Positions 8,923-16,733 of a stretch of DNA of 26,548 nucleotides are shown piece by piece. Made by a program: the position numbers and the translations under genes. The notes under the pieces were generated by a model. The model saw only the letters and a list, made by a program, of their open reading frames with translations, had not been told where the DNA came from and did no database searches. Position 1 is the first letter of the stretch, and every line of letters begins with the position of its first letter. Source of the stretch: an uncultured Clostridia bacterium (GTDB taxonomy: Bacteria > Bacillota > Clostridia > Christensenellales > Aristaeellaceae); NCBI GenBank assembly GCA_937907055.1, contig CALCTW010000007.1:1-26548 (forward strand), in the 5' to 3' direction.

Positions 8923-8995
8923 TAATCAGGCGTGAACATTTACAATTTGGACCTATACAAGGATATTACATCAATGACAACGAATTACGGGATGG

Positions 8996-9024
8996 TTGAC
9001 GCCGCTCTCGTTTGGAACTATAAT
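8996..9024 (+). promoter_or_regulatory. Promoter of the RluA-family gene
   Basis: TTGACG (8996-9001) and TATAAT (9019-9024) are separated by 17 bases, about 30 bases before the start codon. With the minus-strand promoter at 8873-8901 this makes a divergent promoter region. The 298-base gap between the two genes holds these promoters and the AACCAAATTATACA repeats, and I see nothing else in it. Confidence 0.75.
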
Positions 9025-9056
9025 TTCATCTGAAAATGCTGCGGAGGTGTGCTTGA

Positions 9057-9938
9057 TTGCGTTGCTTTCAATATGAGATACGTGCTGAAGATGAAGGACG
9101 AAAACTTGGAAAAGTGATCATGCAACGTATGCAAATCGCACAAAGCCGTCTTCGTTCGTTGAAAGCAAAGAACGCGATCCTTCTTGATAACAGCCCTGCG
9201 CACACCGACGTTCGCGTACTCAAAGGGCAAATGATCACCGTTGTTTTTGATGATATGATCGCAAGACACATAAACCCATATCATATAGAACTGGACATAC
9301 CATATCAGGATGACGATCTGATGATCATCAATAAGCCATTCGGCATCGCTTCCATTGCTTCAAATAATAAAGAAGAAATGACATTGGAAAATGCTCTGTA
9401 TGCTTATCCGGATCTTCCTGAACGTTTTGTTTACCGCCCGGTCAACAGACTTGACAAGGGGACAGGCGGCTTGATGATCGTTGCAATGAACGCGAACGTT
9501 CAGCATCAATTACAAAAGCAATTACACACGGATCATTTTATTCGTGAATACTATGCTGTTACGGATGGCATTCCCGCACAGACGGAAGGCCGTATCGATC
9601 TTCCGATCCTCGAACCTGAAAACGGAATTAAAAGAAATGTTGGTGAAGGCGGCAGAGAAAGCCATACGCTTTACAAGACAGTCGCCGTTTCACAAGAAAA
9701 ACAACGCGCTTTACTGGAATTGCGTCTTTTAACAGGGCGCACACATCAGATACGCGTTCACCTCAGCGCGCTTGGCACGCCAATACACGGAGATTATATT
9801 TACGGGCAACCGGATGAGAATGCACAAGGCTATTTCGCGTTGTTCTCTCATCGAATCAGGTTACAGCATCCATTTACCGGAGAACTGATCGACATTAACG
9901 CTGATGCCCCGGACTGGTTCTGTGATTTGCTGAGGTGA
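9057..9938 (+). CDS. RluA-family 23S rRNA/tRNA pseudouridine synthase
   Basis: Converts uridine to pseudouridine in structured RNA. The 293-residue protein has an N-terminal S4-like region (about 1-65) and an RluA catalytic domain. The catalytic motif is VNRLDKGTGGLMIVA, with Asp133 as the nucleophile. TGRTHQIRVHLSALGTPIHGD follows in two parts as the second conserved RluA block. The start is TTG at 9057, eight or nine bases after GGAGGT. No ATG or GTG in frame is nearby. The stop is TGA. Which RluA-family member (RluC, RluD or YlyB type) cannot be decided from sequence alone. It is a single-gene unit between a consensus promoter and a terminator. Confidence 0.9.
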   Translation: MRCFQYEIRAEDEGRKLGKVIMQRMQIAQSRLRSLKAKNAILLDNSPAHTDVRVLKGQMITVVFDDMIARHINPYHIELDIPYQDDDLMIINKPFGIASIASNNKEEMTLENALYAYPDLPERFVYRPVNRLDKGTGGLMIVAMNANVQHQLQKQLHTDHFIREYYAVTDGIPAQTEGRIDLPILEPENGIKRNVGEGGRESHTLYKTVAVSQEKQRALLELRLLTGRTHQIRVHLSALGTPIHGDYIYGQPDENAQGYFALFSHRIRLQHPFTGELIDINADAPDWFCDLLR

Positions 9939-9989
9939 CATGTTTGGAGTAAACTATTATCTTATTCACAGATCGATACTGTGATATAA

Positions 9990-10037
9990 AAAAAGGTGTG
10001 GAGCACTGCCGTAAGAGCAGTGACTTCACACCTTTTT
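9990..10037. terminator. Bidirectional terminator between the RluA-family gene and the glycosyltransferase gene
   Basis: A long hairpin: AAAAAGGTGTG (9990-10000) pairs with CACACCTTTTT (10027-10037), and an inner stem CACTGC (10004-10009) pairs with GCAGTG (10017-10022). Runs of T follow on both strands. It sits between two convergent genes, so it probably serves both. Confidence 0.85.
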
Positions 10038-10040
10038 GCT

Positions 10041-11225
10041 TTAAATCAGACGATTCGTCTTATGGCGAAGCTTACCGGCTTTACCAAAATCGATCAGATT
10101 CTGATAACGATCAAGCGCGTCCATCATAATGTCATCCCAGCTCATGGGGATCGTTTCGTGAGCCCGTTGACCGACAGAATCAAGAAAAGATTTATTCATC
10201 AACACACTATCGATAAGATCATGCAGTTCGCGTGTATCATCTTCACAAAGGAAGCCGTTCTCGCGATCCTGAATATTCTCAGCAGCGCAGCTTCCACGCA
10301 CAAGGATAGAAGGCGTACGCATAACAGCTGCTTCACGTACAACCATCGGCGCGTTATCATAAAGAGAGGGGAATACGAACAAAGAAGCACGGGCATAAAG
10401 CGCGTCAAGCATACGGGCATCTGTGATGTGACCGGCAAGATGCGTGATGGCTGTCAGACCAAGCTGTTCAACTTTCTTTCCAATCTCTTTATAATCCGGA
10501 CCCTGACCGGCCAGCACCAGTGAAAACTGCCGACCTTCATTATGCAAGAGCGCGGCAGCTTCCAATACGCGCAGGATATTCTTTTTCCAGTTCATCTGAC
10601 CCACGAAGAGAAGCATGGGCTTATGTCCCAGATTATACTTGATCTCGGTTTCTTCAATGGCTGTGGGATCCGCTTCCCTCATCGCAACACCATTCGGCAT
10701 AACCTGAATCTCACCATCGTAGCCATAACCGCGAAGGGTTTCGGCTGTAGAAGCATTGACCGCCCAAACTTCATCACACTGTTTATAGAAATTGACAACA
10801 TATTTCAGCGCGATCTTGGACAATTGCTCAGACTTGGTAACTTTCAGAAAGTCGTCATAATACTTGCTGTGAAAAGTACCGACAAGGGGGAGATTATTAC
10901 GGGCAGCGATGCGGATCGCTTCTGTACCGGAGAGGAAAGGAGAATGCGCGTGGCAGATGTCCAGTTTGATCATGCGCATCCTGCGACGATAATGAGCATC
11001 CATTACCGGCTTGCCGGTACGGTATTGCTCAATGCCGGGTACGCCAATACCATTGAAATCGACGATCTCATAGGGGAGATTACCGCGATATCCGCTGTCA
11101 GTCATCGGAGCAACAACAGTCACTTCATGTCCCATACGTCCAAGGGAATCCGCGTAAGCCGCTACAACACGCCCGACACCATCGACAATCGGCAGGAACG
11201 TTTCTGAAGAAAGGCAGATTTTCAT
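10041..11225 (-). CDS. GT4-family glycosyltransferase
   Basis: A retaining GT-B glycosyltransferase of 394 residues, similar to enzymes that add sugar to diacylglycerol or other lipid acceptors. The N-terminal Rossmann half begins MKICLSSETFLPIVDGVGRV, with the typical DGV glycine loop near residues 15-20. HAHSPFLSGTEA and GTFHSKYYDDF in the N-terminal domain are typical of the diacylglycerol glucosyltransferase-like branch. The C-terminal half holds VGQMNWKKN and the nucleotide-sugar site with FPSLYDNAPMVVREAAVMRTP. The start ATG at 11225 is preferred over an upstream in-frame start because GTGAGG precedes it. The stop is TAA. The donor and acceptor sugars are not known. Confidence 0.88.
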   Translation of the reverse strand: MKICLSSETFLPIVDGVGRVVAAYADSLGRMGHEVTVVAPMTDSGYRGNLPYEIVDFNGIGVPGIEQYRTGKPVMDAHYRRRMRMIKLDICHAHSPFLSGTEAIRIAARNNLPLVGTFHSKYYDDFLKVTKSEQLSKIALKYVVNFYKQCDEVWAVNASTAETLRGYGYDGEIQVMPNGVAMREADPTAIEETEIKYNLGHKPMLLFVGQMNWKKNILRVLEAAALLHNEGRQFSLVLAGQGPDYKEIGKKVEQLGLTAITHLAGHITDARMLDALYARASLFVFPSLYDNAPMVVREAAVMRTPSILVRGSCAAENIQDRENGFLCEDDTRELHDLIDSVLMNKSFLDSVGQRAHETIPMSWDDIMMDALDRYQNLIDFGKAGKLRHKTNRLI

Positions 11226-11311
11226 ATGCTGAGCCTCACATTCTCTATGAATCAAGAAATATAAATCCGTTCTAAGAAAAAGCAATCGTTAATCACATTG
11301 CTTCTTCATAT

Positions 11312-11339
11312 ATTATAGCATATACTGAGTAAATTACAA
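11312..11339 (-). promoter_or_regulatory. Likely promoter of the glycosyltransferase gene
   Basis: On the minus strand TTGTAA (11334-11339) and TATAAT (11312-11317) are separated by 16 bases. The -35 overlaps the stop codon of the upstream membrane-protein gene, so the glycosyltransferase may have its own start as well as read-through from that gene. Confidence 0.5.
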
Positions 11340-12437
11340 GTCAGTTGATGTTTTCGCCGCTCCGCAATGTGGGCACCGGTTTCTTTCTGATAGATAGACA
11401 CCGCCGCAGTAAGAACATAAGATCTCTTTGGCATTGGACGAGACCGGTGTCGCGTCTGTCGGAAGTCCCTGTATCGTTGCTGCTTTCTTTTTAGTAATAC
11501 CGGCATTTCTGCAAGCAAGGTAAACAAACAGCGCTGTGAAACTGAGACCAATGAATATGGTGGCTGCCGAATTACTCTTCGGTTTCATCAAAGTGGGAGT
11601 CAGTTCAGAGAACGCCTTGATCATTGCTCTGTCAGGAGTATATAAGGAACTTGTAAGATAACGCTGCATCGACTTTACAAACGTATTGACGGCTTCCTCA
11701 GTCAGGATACTGTCTGTATAATCTCCTTGAATCGCTTCCCAATACCAATCATTGAATCGATCATCTGCTTCAGCAGGTTGTGTATAAACAATGAGCCAGT
11801 GATATTCATCAGTAAAGTGGTTTACATATAGATCATAAGCTCTTGACTCAAGTGAGCGGTAATGCTTCTGCCAGTTTTCATTCGGTTCCGTGATCACGCA
11901 CGCGGTAATCCCTGTTTTATCGTAAAAATCCTGTAATTGCTTCTCCAGACCTTCCCGATTCTTCAGGATATTGAGAGAATCCTCAATAATAATCTTATGA
12001 TCGTAGGTGGGTTTTATACGTTCCGGCGTTTTGCTGACAGAGAATGTGGCGGTGAAAAAAAGCAGCGCCATGATAAGCCAGAAAACCATCTTTCCAATAT
12101 GTCTGCTTGGTTTGAAAGTAGCATGATCAGAATAGATGTAATGCGGGGCTTTATCTCTGTAGTAAACATATTTCGCTGCGCCTGAAAAAGGAGCGGTCGA
12201 AGTATGCGGAACACGCCTCTTCGTCTCGTATGATCTGTGCGCGGAATAGGACGGTTTTCCGTTATATCTGGTGGAAGAGCTGCTATGACTCGTATAGGAA
12301 CTGCGGAAACTGCTTCCTGAACTATGCCAGCTGCTATGAGACCCACCACTGTGGGAACCTCCGCTGCTTCGGTGACTGCTTCCTGACGAATGATGACTGC
12401 CTCCGCTGTGACTGCCGCCTCCTGAAGCGTGTGGCAT
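11334..12437 (-). CDS. Membrane protein with Ser/Gly/His-rich N terminus and C-terminal zinc ribbon; function unknown
   Basis: I do not recognise a named family. The 367-residue protein begins with about 60 residues dominated by Ser, Gly and His (repeats such as GGSHSGGSHHSSGSSH). A basic segment follows, then a transmembrane helix near 115-135 (KMVFWLIMALLFFTATF). An extracytoplasmic-type domain of about 160 residues contains ITACVITEPNENW and EYHWLIVYTQP, loosely like TPM-type domains. A second helix lies near 295-312 (AATIFIGLSFTALFVYLA). A C-terminal zinc ribbon (CSYCGG...CPHCG, two CxxC pairs) follows near 340-360. The start ATG at 12437 follows TAGGAGG. The stop is TAA. Base composition of the first 180 bases is skewed by the repeats. 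The frame assignment is supported by the helices and the zinc ribbon. Confidence 0.8.
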   Translation of the reverse strand: MPHASGGGSHSGGSHHSSGSSHRSSGGSHSGGSHSSWHSSGSSFRSSYTSHSSSSTRYNGKPSYSAHRSYETKRRVPHTSTAPFSGAAKYVYYRDKAPHYIYSDHATFKPSRHIGKMVFWLIMALLFFTATFSVSKTPERIKPTYDHKIIIEDSLNILKNREGLEKQLQDFYDKTGITACVITEPNENWQKHYRSLESRAYDLYVNHFTDEYHWLIVYTQPAEADDRFNDWYWEAIQGDYTDSILTEEAVNTFVKSMQRYLTSSLYTPDRAMIKAFSELTPTLMKPKSNSAATIFIGLSFTALFVYLACRNAGITKKKAATIQGLPTDATPVSSNAKEILCSYCGGVYLSERNRCPHCGAAKTSTDL

Positions 12438-12486
12438 ATATGCTGACCTCCTATCAGATCGTAATCAATGACAGATAACGATATAA

Positions 12487-12515
12487 AGCATACATGAAAC
12501 ACGGCATTTTTGCAA
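12487..12515 (-). promoter_or_regulatory. Possible promoter of the membrane zinc-ribbon gene
   Basis: On the minus strand TTGCAA (12510-12515) and TATGCT (12487-12492) are separated by 17 bases, about 50 bases before the start codon. The -10 is imperfect, so this is a modest prediction. Confidence 0.4.
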
Positions 12516-12906
12516 TCTTCCTGCTTATGTGTTATGTAGTTTCTGATCAATGAAACAGAAAACGATACGGGTCAGAGCATAAGCGGCATACTTAATGATG
12601 ATAAAATATTACGTAAATGTTACGGATGATCCGACATTTACCTCATCTCAGAATGATAATAGCCTATAATACCGAATTCTATAAGTTGACATTTCATAAA
12701 CTTAGTATGGCGAAAAGTCGAGATGATTATGATATGCCAGTTTGCGCGTAAGTGCTTACATATCGTGCTGTAAAATTAAGCGTATATTGCCTTTTTCGTA
12801 TATCATTTTATATAGAATCCGGTATGTTAACGAGGAGAACGTTTTGTAAAGTGCTCGTTGTCTTACGCAGATCATTTGATGTAACCAAATTGTAATAATG
12901 ACATTC

Positions 12907-12935
12907 TTGAAATACTGCAAACAAACAGATATAAT
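12907..12935 (+). promoter_or_regulatory. Promoter of upp and probably the atp operon
   Basis: TTGAAA (12907-12912) and TATAAT (12930-12935) are separated by 17 bases. The transcript would start near 12942, giving a leader of about 90 bases before upp. Only 35 bases separate upp from the next gene, and no clear promoter is visible there, so this may drive the whole upp-atp run. Confidence 0.75.
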
Positions 12936-13032
12936 TGTAATGATTAATATGATGCATCATTATATGCATACAGATTGTATCATAATGATCCGCAATCATA
13001 AAGGAAACGGAAACAGAAAGAGGTGCGTTGAA

Positions 13033-13662
13033 ATGTCCAAGGTACATGTATTCGATCATCCGTTGATCCAGCACAAGCTCACCATCATGCGCGAAAAGGA
13101 TACCGGCTGCAAGGAGTTCCGTGAACTCCTCAACGAGATCGCGATGCTGATGGTTTACGAAGTGACCCGTAATTTCCCCACTGAAGATGTGGAGATCGAG
13201 ACCCCCATCTGCAAGATGACCGGTAAGCGTATGGCCGGTCTTCCTATCGGCATCATTCCGATCCTCCGCGCCGGTCTCGGCATGGTTGATGGTATCATGA
13301 GCCTCATTCCCAACGCGAAGGTCGGTCACATCGGTCTTTACCGTGATCCTGTAACCTGCAAGCCCATTGAGTATTACTGCAAGCTGCCCGCTGACGCGGA
13401 ACATCGTCAGTTGATCGTTGTCGATCCCATGCTTGCTACCGGTGGTAGCGCGTCTGACGCGATCACCAAGATCAAGGAACGCGGCTGCTATAACATCTGC
13501 CTTGTCAATCTGATTGCGGCGCCCGAAGGTGTAAAGGCTGTTCAGGAAGCGCATCCCGATGTGGACATCTACGTTGCTGCTATGGATGATCATCTGAATG
13601 AGCATTCTTACATTGTTCCCGGTCTCGGCGATGCCGGTGATCGTCTGTTCGGTACTAAGTAA
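13033..13662 (+). CDS. upp: Uracil phosphoribosyltransferase
   Basis: Converts uracil and PRPP into UMP in pyrimidine salvage. The 209-residue protein shows MSKVHVFDHPLIQHKL at the N terminus and a complete PRPP-binding loop VVDPMLATGGSASDAI near 127-142. It ends in the standard PGLGDAGDRLFGTK, where the uracil-binding tail lies. The start ATG at 13033 follows AGAGGTG and begins the conserved N terminus; the longer in-frame extension upstream is leader sequence. The stop is TAA. Placement directly before the ATP synthase genes is common in Bacillota. Confidence 0.97.
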   Translation: MSKVHVFDHPLIQHKLTIMREKDTGCKEFRELLNEIAMLMVYEVTRNFPTEDVEIETPICKMTGKRMAGLPIGIIPILRAGLGMVDGIMSLIPNAKVGHIGLYRDPVTCKPIEYYCKLPADAEHRQLIVVDPMLATGGSASDAITKIKERGCYNICLVNLIAAPEGVKAVQEAHPDVDIYVAAMDDHLNEHSYIVPGLGDAGDRLFGTK

Positions 13663-13697
13663 TCACGCAACAAAACACTACGAGGTTTGATATAGTA

Positions 13698-14237
13698 ATG
13701 AAAGTACAAAAGACTATCAAGAAGGAGACGATCCGAGTCGCTGCCGGTACGATAATCCTTACCGGCGTAATGATCGGCGTTTATCTGCTGCTTGGAAGTC
13801 TGGTATGGAAAACACTGCTTGCCTCTGACAAAGTGCTTGCCTTTGTGATCGGCGCGGTGATCGGCTGTTTCGCGGCAGTGCTTGATTTCTTTCTGCTGGG
13901 CCTTTCTGTACAGAACGCGGCAGAATATCAGGCTGCGCATCCTCTTAAAGAAGAAGACATTAAAGCAGCTGATGAACGAAATGATGAAACCGAAGATGGC
14001 TCAGACAAGATTGATAACGAACGGAAACGACCGTTTGTCGATCCCGCGACCGCGGCTGTGATCCAGAAGAAGATGAAGCGCAGTTATATGCTTCGCAGGC
14101 TTCTGATGCTGTGCTTTGCCGCTTTGGGCCTTCTTCCGTACATCAATCTCATCGCAGTCGTCCTTCCGTTATTATTTCCAAAGTTCGTAGTTATCGTTGT
14201 TAATCTGAAAGAAAATAGAAAGAAGGGAGGGAAATAA
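13698..14237 (+). CDS. Four-helix membrane protein in the atpI position
   Basis: A 179-residue membrane protein. Two hydrophobic helices lie near 15-37 and 46-70 (the second includes VIGAVIGCFAAVLDFFLLGL). A charged acidic loop of about 45 residues follows (EEDIKAADERNDETEDG). Two more helices lie near 133-168. The first pair of helices resembles AtpI, which helps assemble the c-ring, and the position immediately before atpB supports that role. The similarity is weak, so I leave the symbol empty. The start ATG at 13698 follows GAGGT at a long spacing. The stop is TAA. Confidence 0.75.
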   Translation: MKVQKTIKKETIRVAAGTIILTGVMIGVYLLLGSLVWKTLLASDKVLAFVIGAVIGCFAAVLDFFLLGLSVQNAAEYQAAHPLKEEDIKAADERNDETEDGSDKIDNERKRPFVDPATAAVIQKKMKRSYMLRRLLMLCFAALGLLPYINLIAVVLPLLFPKFVVIVVNLKENRKKGGK

Positions 14238-14247
14238 AACGGTCAGC

Positions 14248-15156
14248 ATGAGTAAAGATAATCGTCCAAGCAAAATGCGGGATGTATTCTGTATTGCTTT
14301 AATGATCGTTCCCTTTCTGCTCGGCATTGCATTAAAGGTACTGACAAGCCCTGCAACTGAAGGAATTACAGTGAGCGGTTCACAGATCTATTTTACGATC
14401 AACATGCCGCTTCAGCCTCTTGAGATCACAGAGAGTCAGGTCGTCAGCTTGATCGTCATTCTTTCAACACTGGGTTTGTGCCTGTACATGACGAACGGCA
14501 TCGCGCTGATGCCGGGCTCCAAGCGTCAGTTGCTGGCTGAATGGGTCGTTGAAAAAGTAGAAAATATGGTGACTTCCAACATGGGAGCGCGGTTCAGTCG
14601 GTTTGCTCCTTTCGTTGCTGCGATCCTGCTTTTGAGCGCTCTGTCTTCGCTGAGCAGTCTGCTTGGTCTTCATCCGCCAACAAGTGATATCAACATCGTG
14701 GCCGGCTGGGCGATTCTCGTTTTCTTCCTGATCACTTATTACAAGCTAAAAGGCGGTCTTTGGAATTATGTCAAAGGATTTGCGGATCCCATTCCTTTCT
14801 TTGCGCCTTTTAATGTTATCAGTGAAGTGGCGACGCCTATCTCCATGTCCTTCCGTCATTACGGCAACGTTCTGAGTGGTGTTGTCATCTCTACGATGAT
14901 CGCTGTTGCATTGAGTGGGCTCAGCAATGCGATCCTCGGCGCTATTCCGGTTGTCGGAAATCTATCCCTTCTGCGCATCGGTCTTCCGGCTGTATTAAGT
15001 CTTTACTTCGATCTATTCAGCGGATGTCTGCAGGCTTACATCTTCGCAATGCTGACAATGCTGTATGTATCGAATGGTTTCCCTGCTGAAGCCTGGGAGA
15101 AGAGACAGGCCAAGAAAAGGGCGCGATTGGAAAAGCGCTCTGCGCAGAAAGCCTGA
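14248..15156 (+). CDS. atpB: F-type ATP synthase subunit a
   Basis: The membrane stator subunit that forms the ion half-channels next to the c-ring. 302 residues with several hydrophobic helices. The essential arginine is in MSFRHYGNVLSG (Arg203), where many families have RLFGN. The C-terminal helix pair contains SGCLQAYIFAMLTMLYVSNG, the usual a-subunit signature. The start ATG at 14248 is 17 bases after GGGAGG, a poor spacing. The stop is TGA. The C-terminal tail is strongly basic (KRQAKKRARLEKR). Confidence 0.95.
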   Translation: MSKDNRPSKMRDVFCIALMIVPFLLGIALKVLTSPATEGITVSGSQIYFTINMPLQPLEITESQVVSLIVILSTLGLCLYMTNGIALMPGSKRQLLAEWVVEKVENMVTSNMGARFSRFAPFVAAILLLSALSSLSSLLGLHPPTSDINIVAGWAILVFFLITYYKLKGGLWNYVKGFADPIPFFAPFNVISEVATPISMSFRHYGNVLSGVVISTMIAVALSGLSNAILGAIPVVGNLSLLRIGLPAVLSLYFDLFSGCLQAYIFAMLTMLYVSNGFPAEAWEKRQAKKRARLEKRSAQKA

Positions 15157-15197
15157 GCAGTCAAAAGCTGCTAAATGTCTATGATATGAATCTATGA

Positions 15198-15223
15198 AAT
15201 GAAAAGAGAGAACTCTTTTTCAT
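15198..15223 (+). other. Small hairpin in the atpB-atpE gap
   Basis: GAAAAGAG (15201-15208) can pair with CTCTTTTTC (15213-15221) with one bulged base, in a 102-base gap just before the strongly translated atpE. It may stabilise the downstream mRNA or reduce read-through. No T-run terminator follows it, and the rest of the operon must be transcribed, so it is unlikely to be a full stop signal. Confidence 0.3.
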
Positions 15224-15258
15224 AAATCAACACAATAACATTCAAGGAGGAATTCTTT

Positions 15259-15561
15259 ATGGAACTCTCTGCCGCAATCGCTATCGCCATTGGTATTATT
15301 TTGGGTGGCTGCGCTCTTGGCGCCGGCTGCGCGATGATCGCCGGTGTTGGCCCCGGTATCGGCGAAGGTAACGCTGTTGCCCGTGCCTGCGAAGCTATCG
15401 GACGTCAGCCCGAATGCCAGGGTACTGTTACAACAACTATGCTGATGGGCTGCGCCGTTGCTGAAACCACCGGTCTGTATGCTCTGGTCATTGCCATTCT
15501 GCTGATCTTCGTTGCACCCAACTCCTTCGTAAGCATCCTGAAGACTGCTGTTGGCATGTAA
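15259..15561 (+). CDS. atpE: F-type ATP synthase subunit c, two-carboxylate Na+-type ion site
   Basis: The rotor-ring proteolipid, 100 residues with two transmembrane helices and the RQPE loop (49-52). Helix 2 carries the ion-binding Glu69 in AVAETTGLY. Helix 1 carries a second carboxylate, Glu36, in GPGIGEGN, where the Na+ synthase of Ilyobacter has Gln32. Val67, Thr70 and Thr71 match the Na+ ligand pattern (V63, S/T66, T67 in Ilyobacter numbering). This corresponds to the two-carboxylate motif known from Fusobacterium nucleatum, so Na+ coupling is inferred. A strong AAGGAGG precedes the start ATG at 15259. The stop is TAA. Confidence 0.96.
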   Translation: MELSAAIAIAIGIILGGCALGAGCAMIAGVGPGIGEGNAVARACEAIGRQPECQGTVTTTMLMGCAVAETTGLYALVIAILLIFVAPNSFVSILKTAVGM

Positions 15562-15631
15562 TAACACCCAGACTGCGACGATCGCTCATGTTCAGGGCGG
15601 TTGTTCAATCAAATCAAAGCAGGTGTAAAAA

Positions 15632-16150
15632 ATGGAATCTTCTATTGTTGTTCAAAATCTTGAGGTCATCTCAGTCAACATATGGCAGATCGTTATCTCT
15701 CTGATCAACCTTCTGATCATGTTCCTGATCCTCAAGAAATTCCTGTTTAAGCCCGTCAAGAAAATGATGGATGAGCGCAGGAAACAAGTAGACAAGATTT
15801 ATGATGACGCGCAGAAGGACAAGGAAGCGGCATCTGATCTTAAAAACCAATATGAAGAGCATATGTCAAACGCCAGAGCGGAGGCCGATGCCATCGTACG
15901 CAGAGCGACGGAAACCGCCAACGCGCGCGGGGAGAGCATTATTGCTGAAGCCACGGGTACTGCTGCGCATCTGAAGCAGAAGGCGGAGGAAGAGATCGCG
16001 CTCGAGAAGCGCCGTATGCTGAATGAAGTCCGCGGTGAGATCTCTGAACTGGCTGTTGACATTGCTTCCAAGGTTGTCGAAAAGGAAATCGATCGCAAAG
16101 CTTACGACAGCTTTGTGGATGATTTCATCCGGAATGTGGGTGAAGCGTAA
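15632..16150 (+). CDS. atpF: F-type ATP synthase subunit b
   Basis: The peripheral stalk subunit, 172 residues. One N-terminal membrane helix (about 16-37, WQIVISLINLLIMFLILKKF) is followed by FKPVKKMMDERR and a long charged coiled coil to the C terminus. The start ATG at 15632 follows AGGTG at a suitable distance. Its TAA stop overlaps the atpH start by one base, suggesting coupled translation. Confidence 0.95.
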   Translation: MESSIVVQNLEVISVNIWQIVISLINLLIMFLILKKFLFKPVKKMMDERRKQVDKIYDDAQKDKEAASDLKNQYEEHMSNARAEADAIVRRATETANARGESIIAEATGTAAHLKQKAEEEIALEKRRMLNEVRGEISELAVDIASKVVEKEIDRKAYDSFVDDFIRNVGEA

Positions 16151-16686
16151 TGACTGAATTTGCCCGCGAGTATGGAGAAGGTCTGTATGATCTGGCTTCA
16201 GAGGAACATCTGGAGGATCAGATCCTGGCTGAAGTGCGTGTCCTTCGTGATTCTTTCCGCGAAGAACCTGATTTCCTGCGTCTGTTATCCAACCGAGCAC
16301 TGGGTATCAAGGAAAGACTCGCCATCATTGATCAGACATTCTCCGGCAGAGTACAGCCTTATCTGATGAATTTCCTGAAGATCCTTTGTGAACGAGATGC
16401 GCTTCACGAATTCAGCGGCTGTGTTCAGGTATACATCGACCGGTATAACGATGACAGTCGTGTGGCTGTTGCGGAAGTAACAACTGCTTCCGCGCTTACA
16501 GACGAACAGCGCATCAAACTGATCGATCGACTGAAGAAGATGACCGGAAAGCGTATCGTCCTAAATGAAAAGGTGGACGAAACACTGCTTGGCGGCGTTC
16601 TTCTCGAGATGGATGGGCATCGTTGGGATAATACGCTGCGGAAACGTCTCAATGAGATCCGCGATGCAGTCGCTGGAAAGGCTTAA
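16150..16686 (+). CDS. atpH: F-type ATP synthase subunit delta
   Basis: Connects the b stalk to the F1 head. 178 residues. The N-terminal helical domain begins MTEFAREYGEGLYDLASEE. The C-terminal part has the typical LNEKVDETLLGGVLLEMDGHRWDNTLRKRL region (in two pieces, about 138-167). The start ATG at 16150 overlaps the atpF stop. The stop is TAA. Confidence 0.94.
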   Translation: MTEFAREYGEGLYDLASEEHLEDQILAEVRVLRDSFREEPDFLRLLSNRALGIKERLAIIDQTFSGRVQPYLMNFLKILCERDALHEFSGCVQVYIDRYNDDSRVAVAEVTTASALTDEQRIKLIDRLKKMTGKRIVLNEKVDETLLGGVLLEMDGHRWDNTLRKRLNEIRDAVAGKA

Positions 16687-16733
16687 ACCCGCCTCTTAAT
16701 ACAGTATCAGCAAGTGAAAGTTGGTGATCAATC

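Larger units (their letters stand above)
12438..13032. other. Intergenic region between the divergent membrane-protein gene and upp
   Basis: About 595 bases, AT-rich, with no convincing gene on either strand. It holds a likely minus-strand promoter (12487-12515), an AACCAAATTGTA box at 12883-12894, the upp promoter (12907-12935) and a 12-base palindrome ATGATGCATCAT at 12949-12960 close to the expected transcript start. A weak hairpin AACGAG/CTCGTT lies around 12829-12861. I see no tRNA or known riboswitch. Confidence 0.6.

Noticed and set aside
8759..13032. Suppressor tRNA (CUA anticodon) in the intergenic regions
   Set aside because: I looked for T-arm and acceptor-stem patterns in the larger gaps and found none outside the tmRNA.
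12898..13032. Longer upp start giving 45 extra residues
   Set aside because: The extension runs over the upp promoter and leader; the ribosome binding site and conserved N terminus place the start at 13033.
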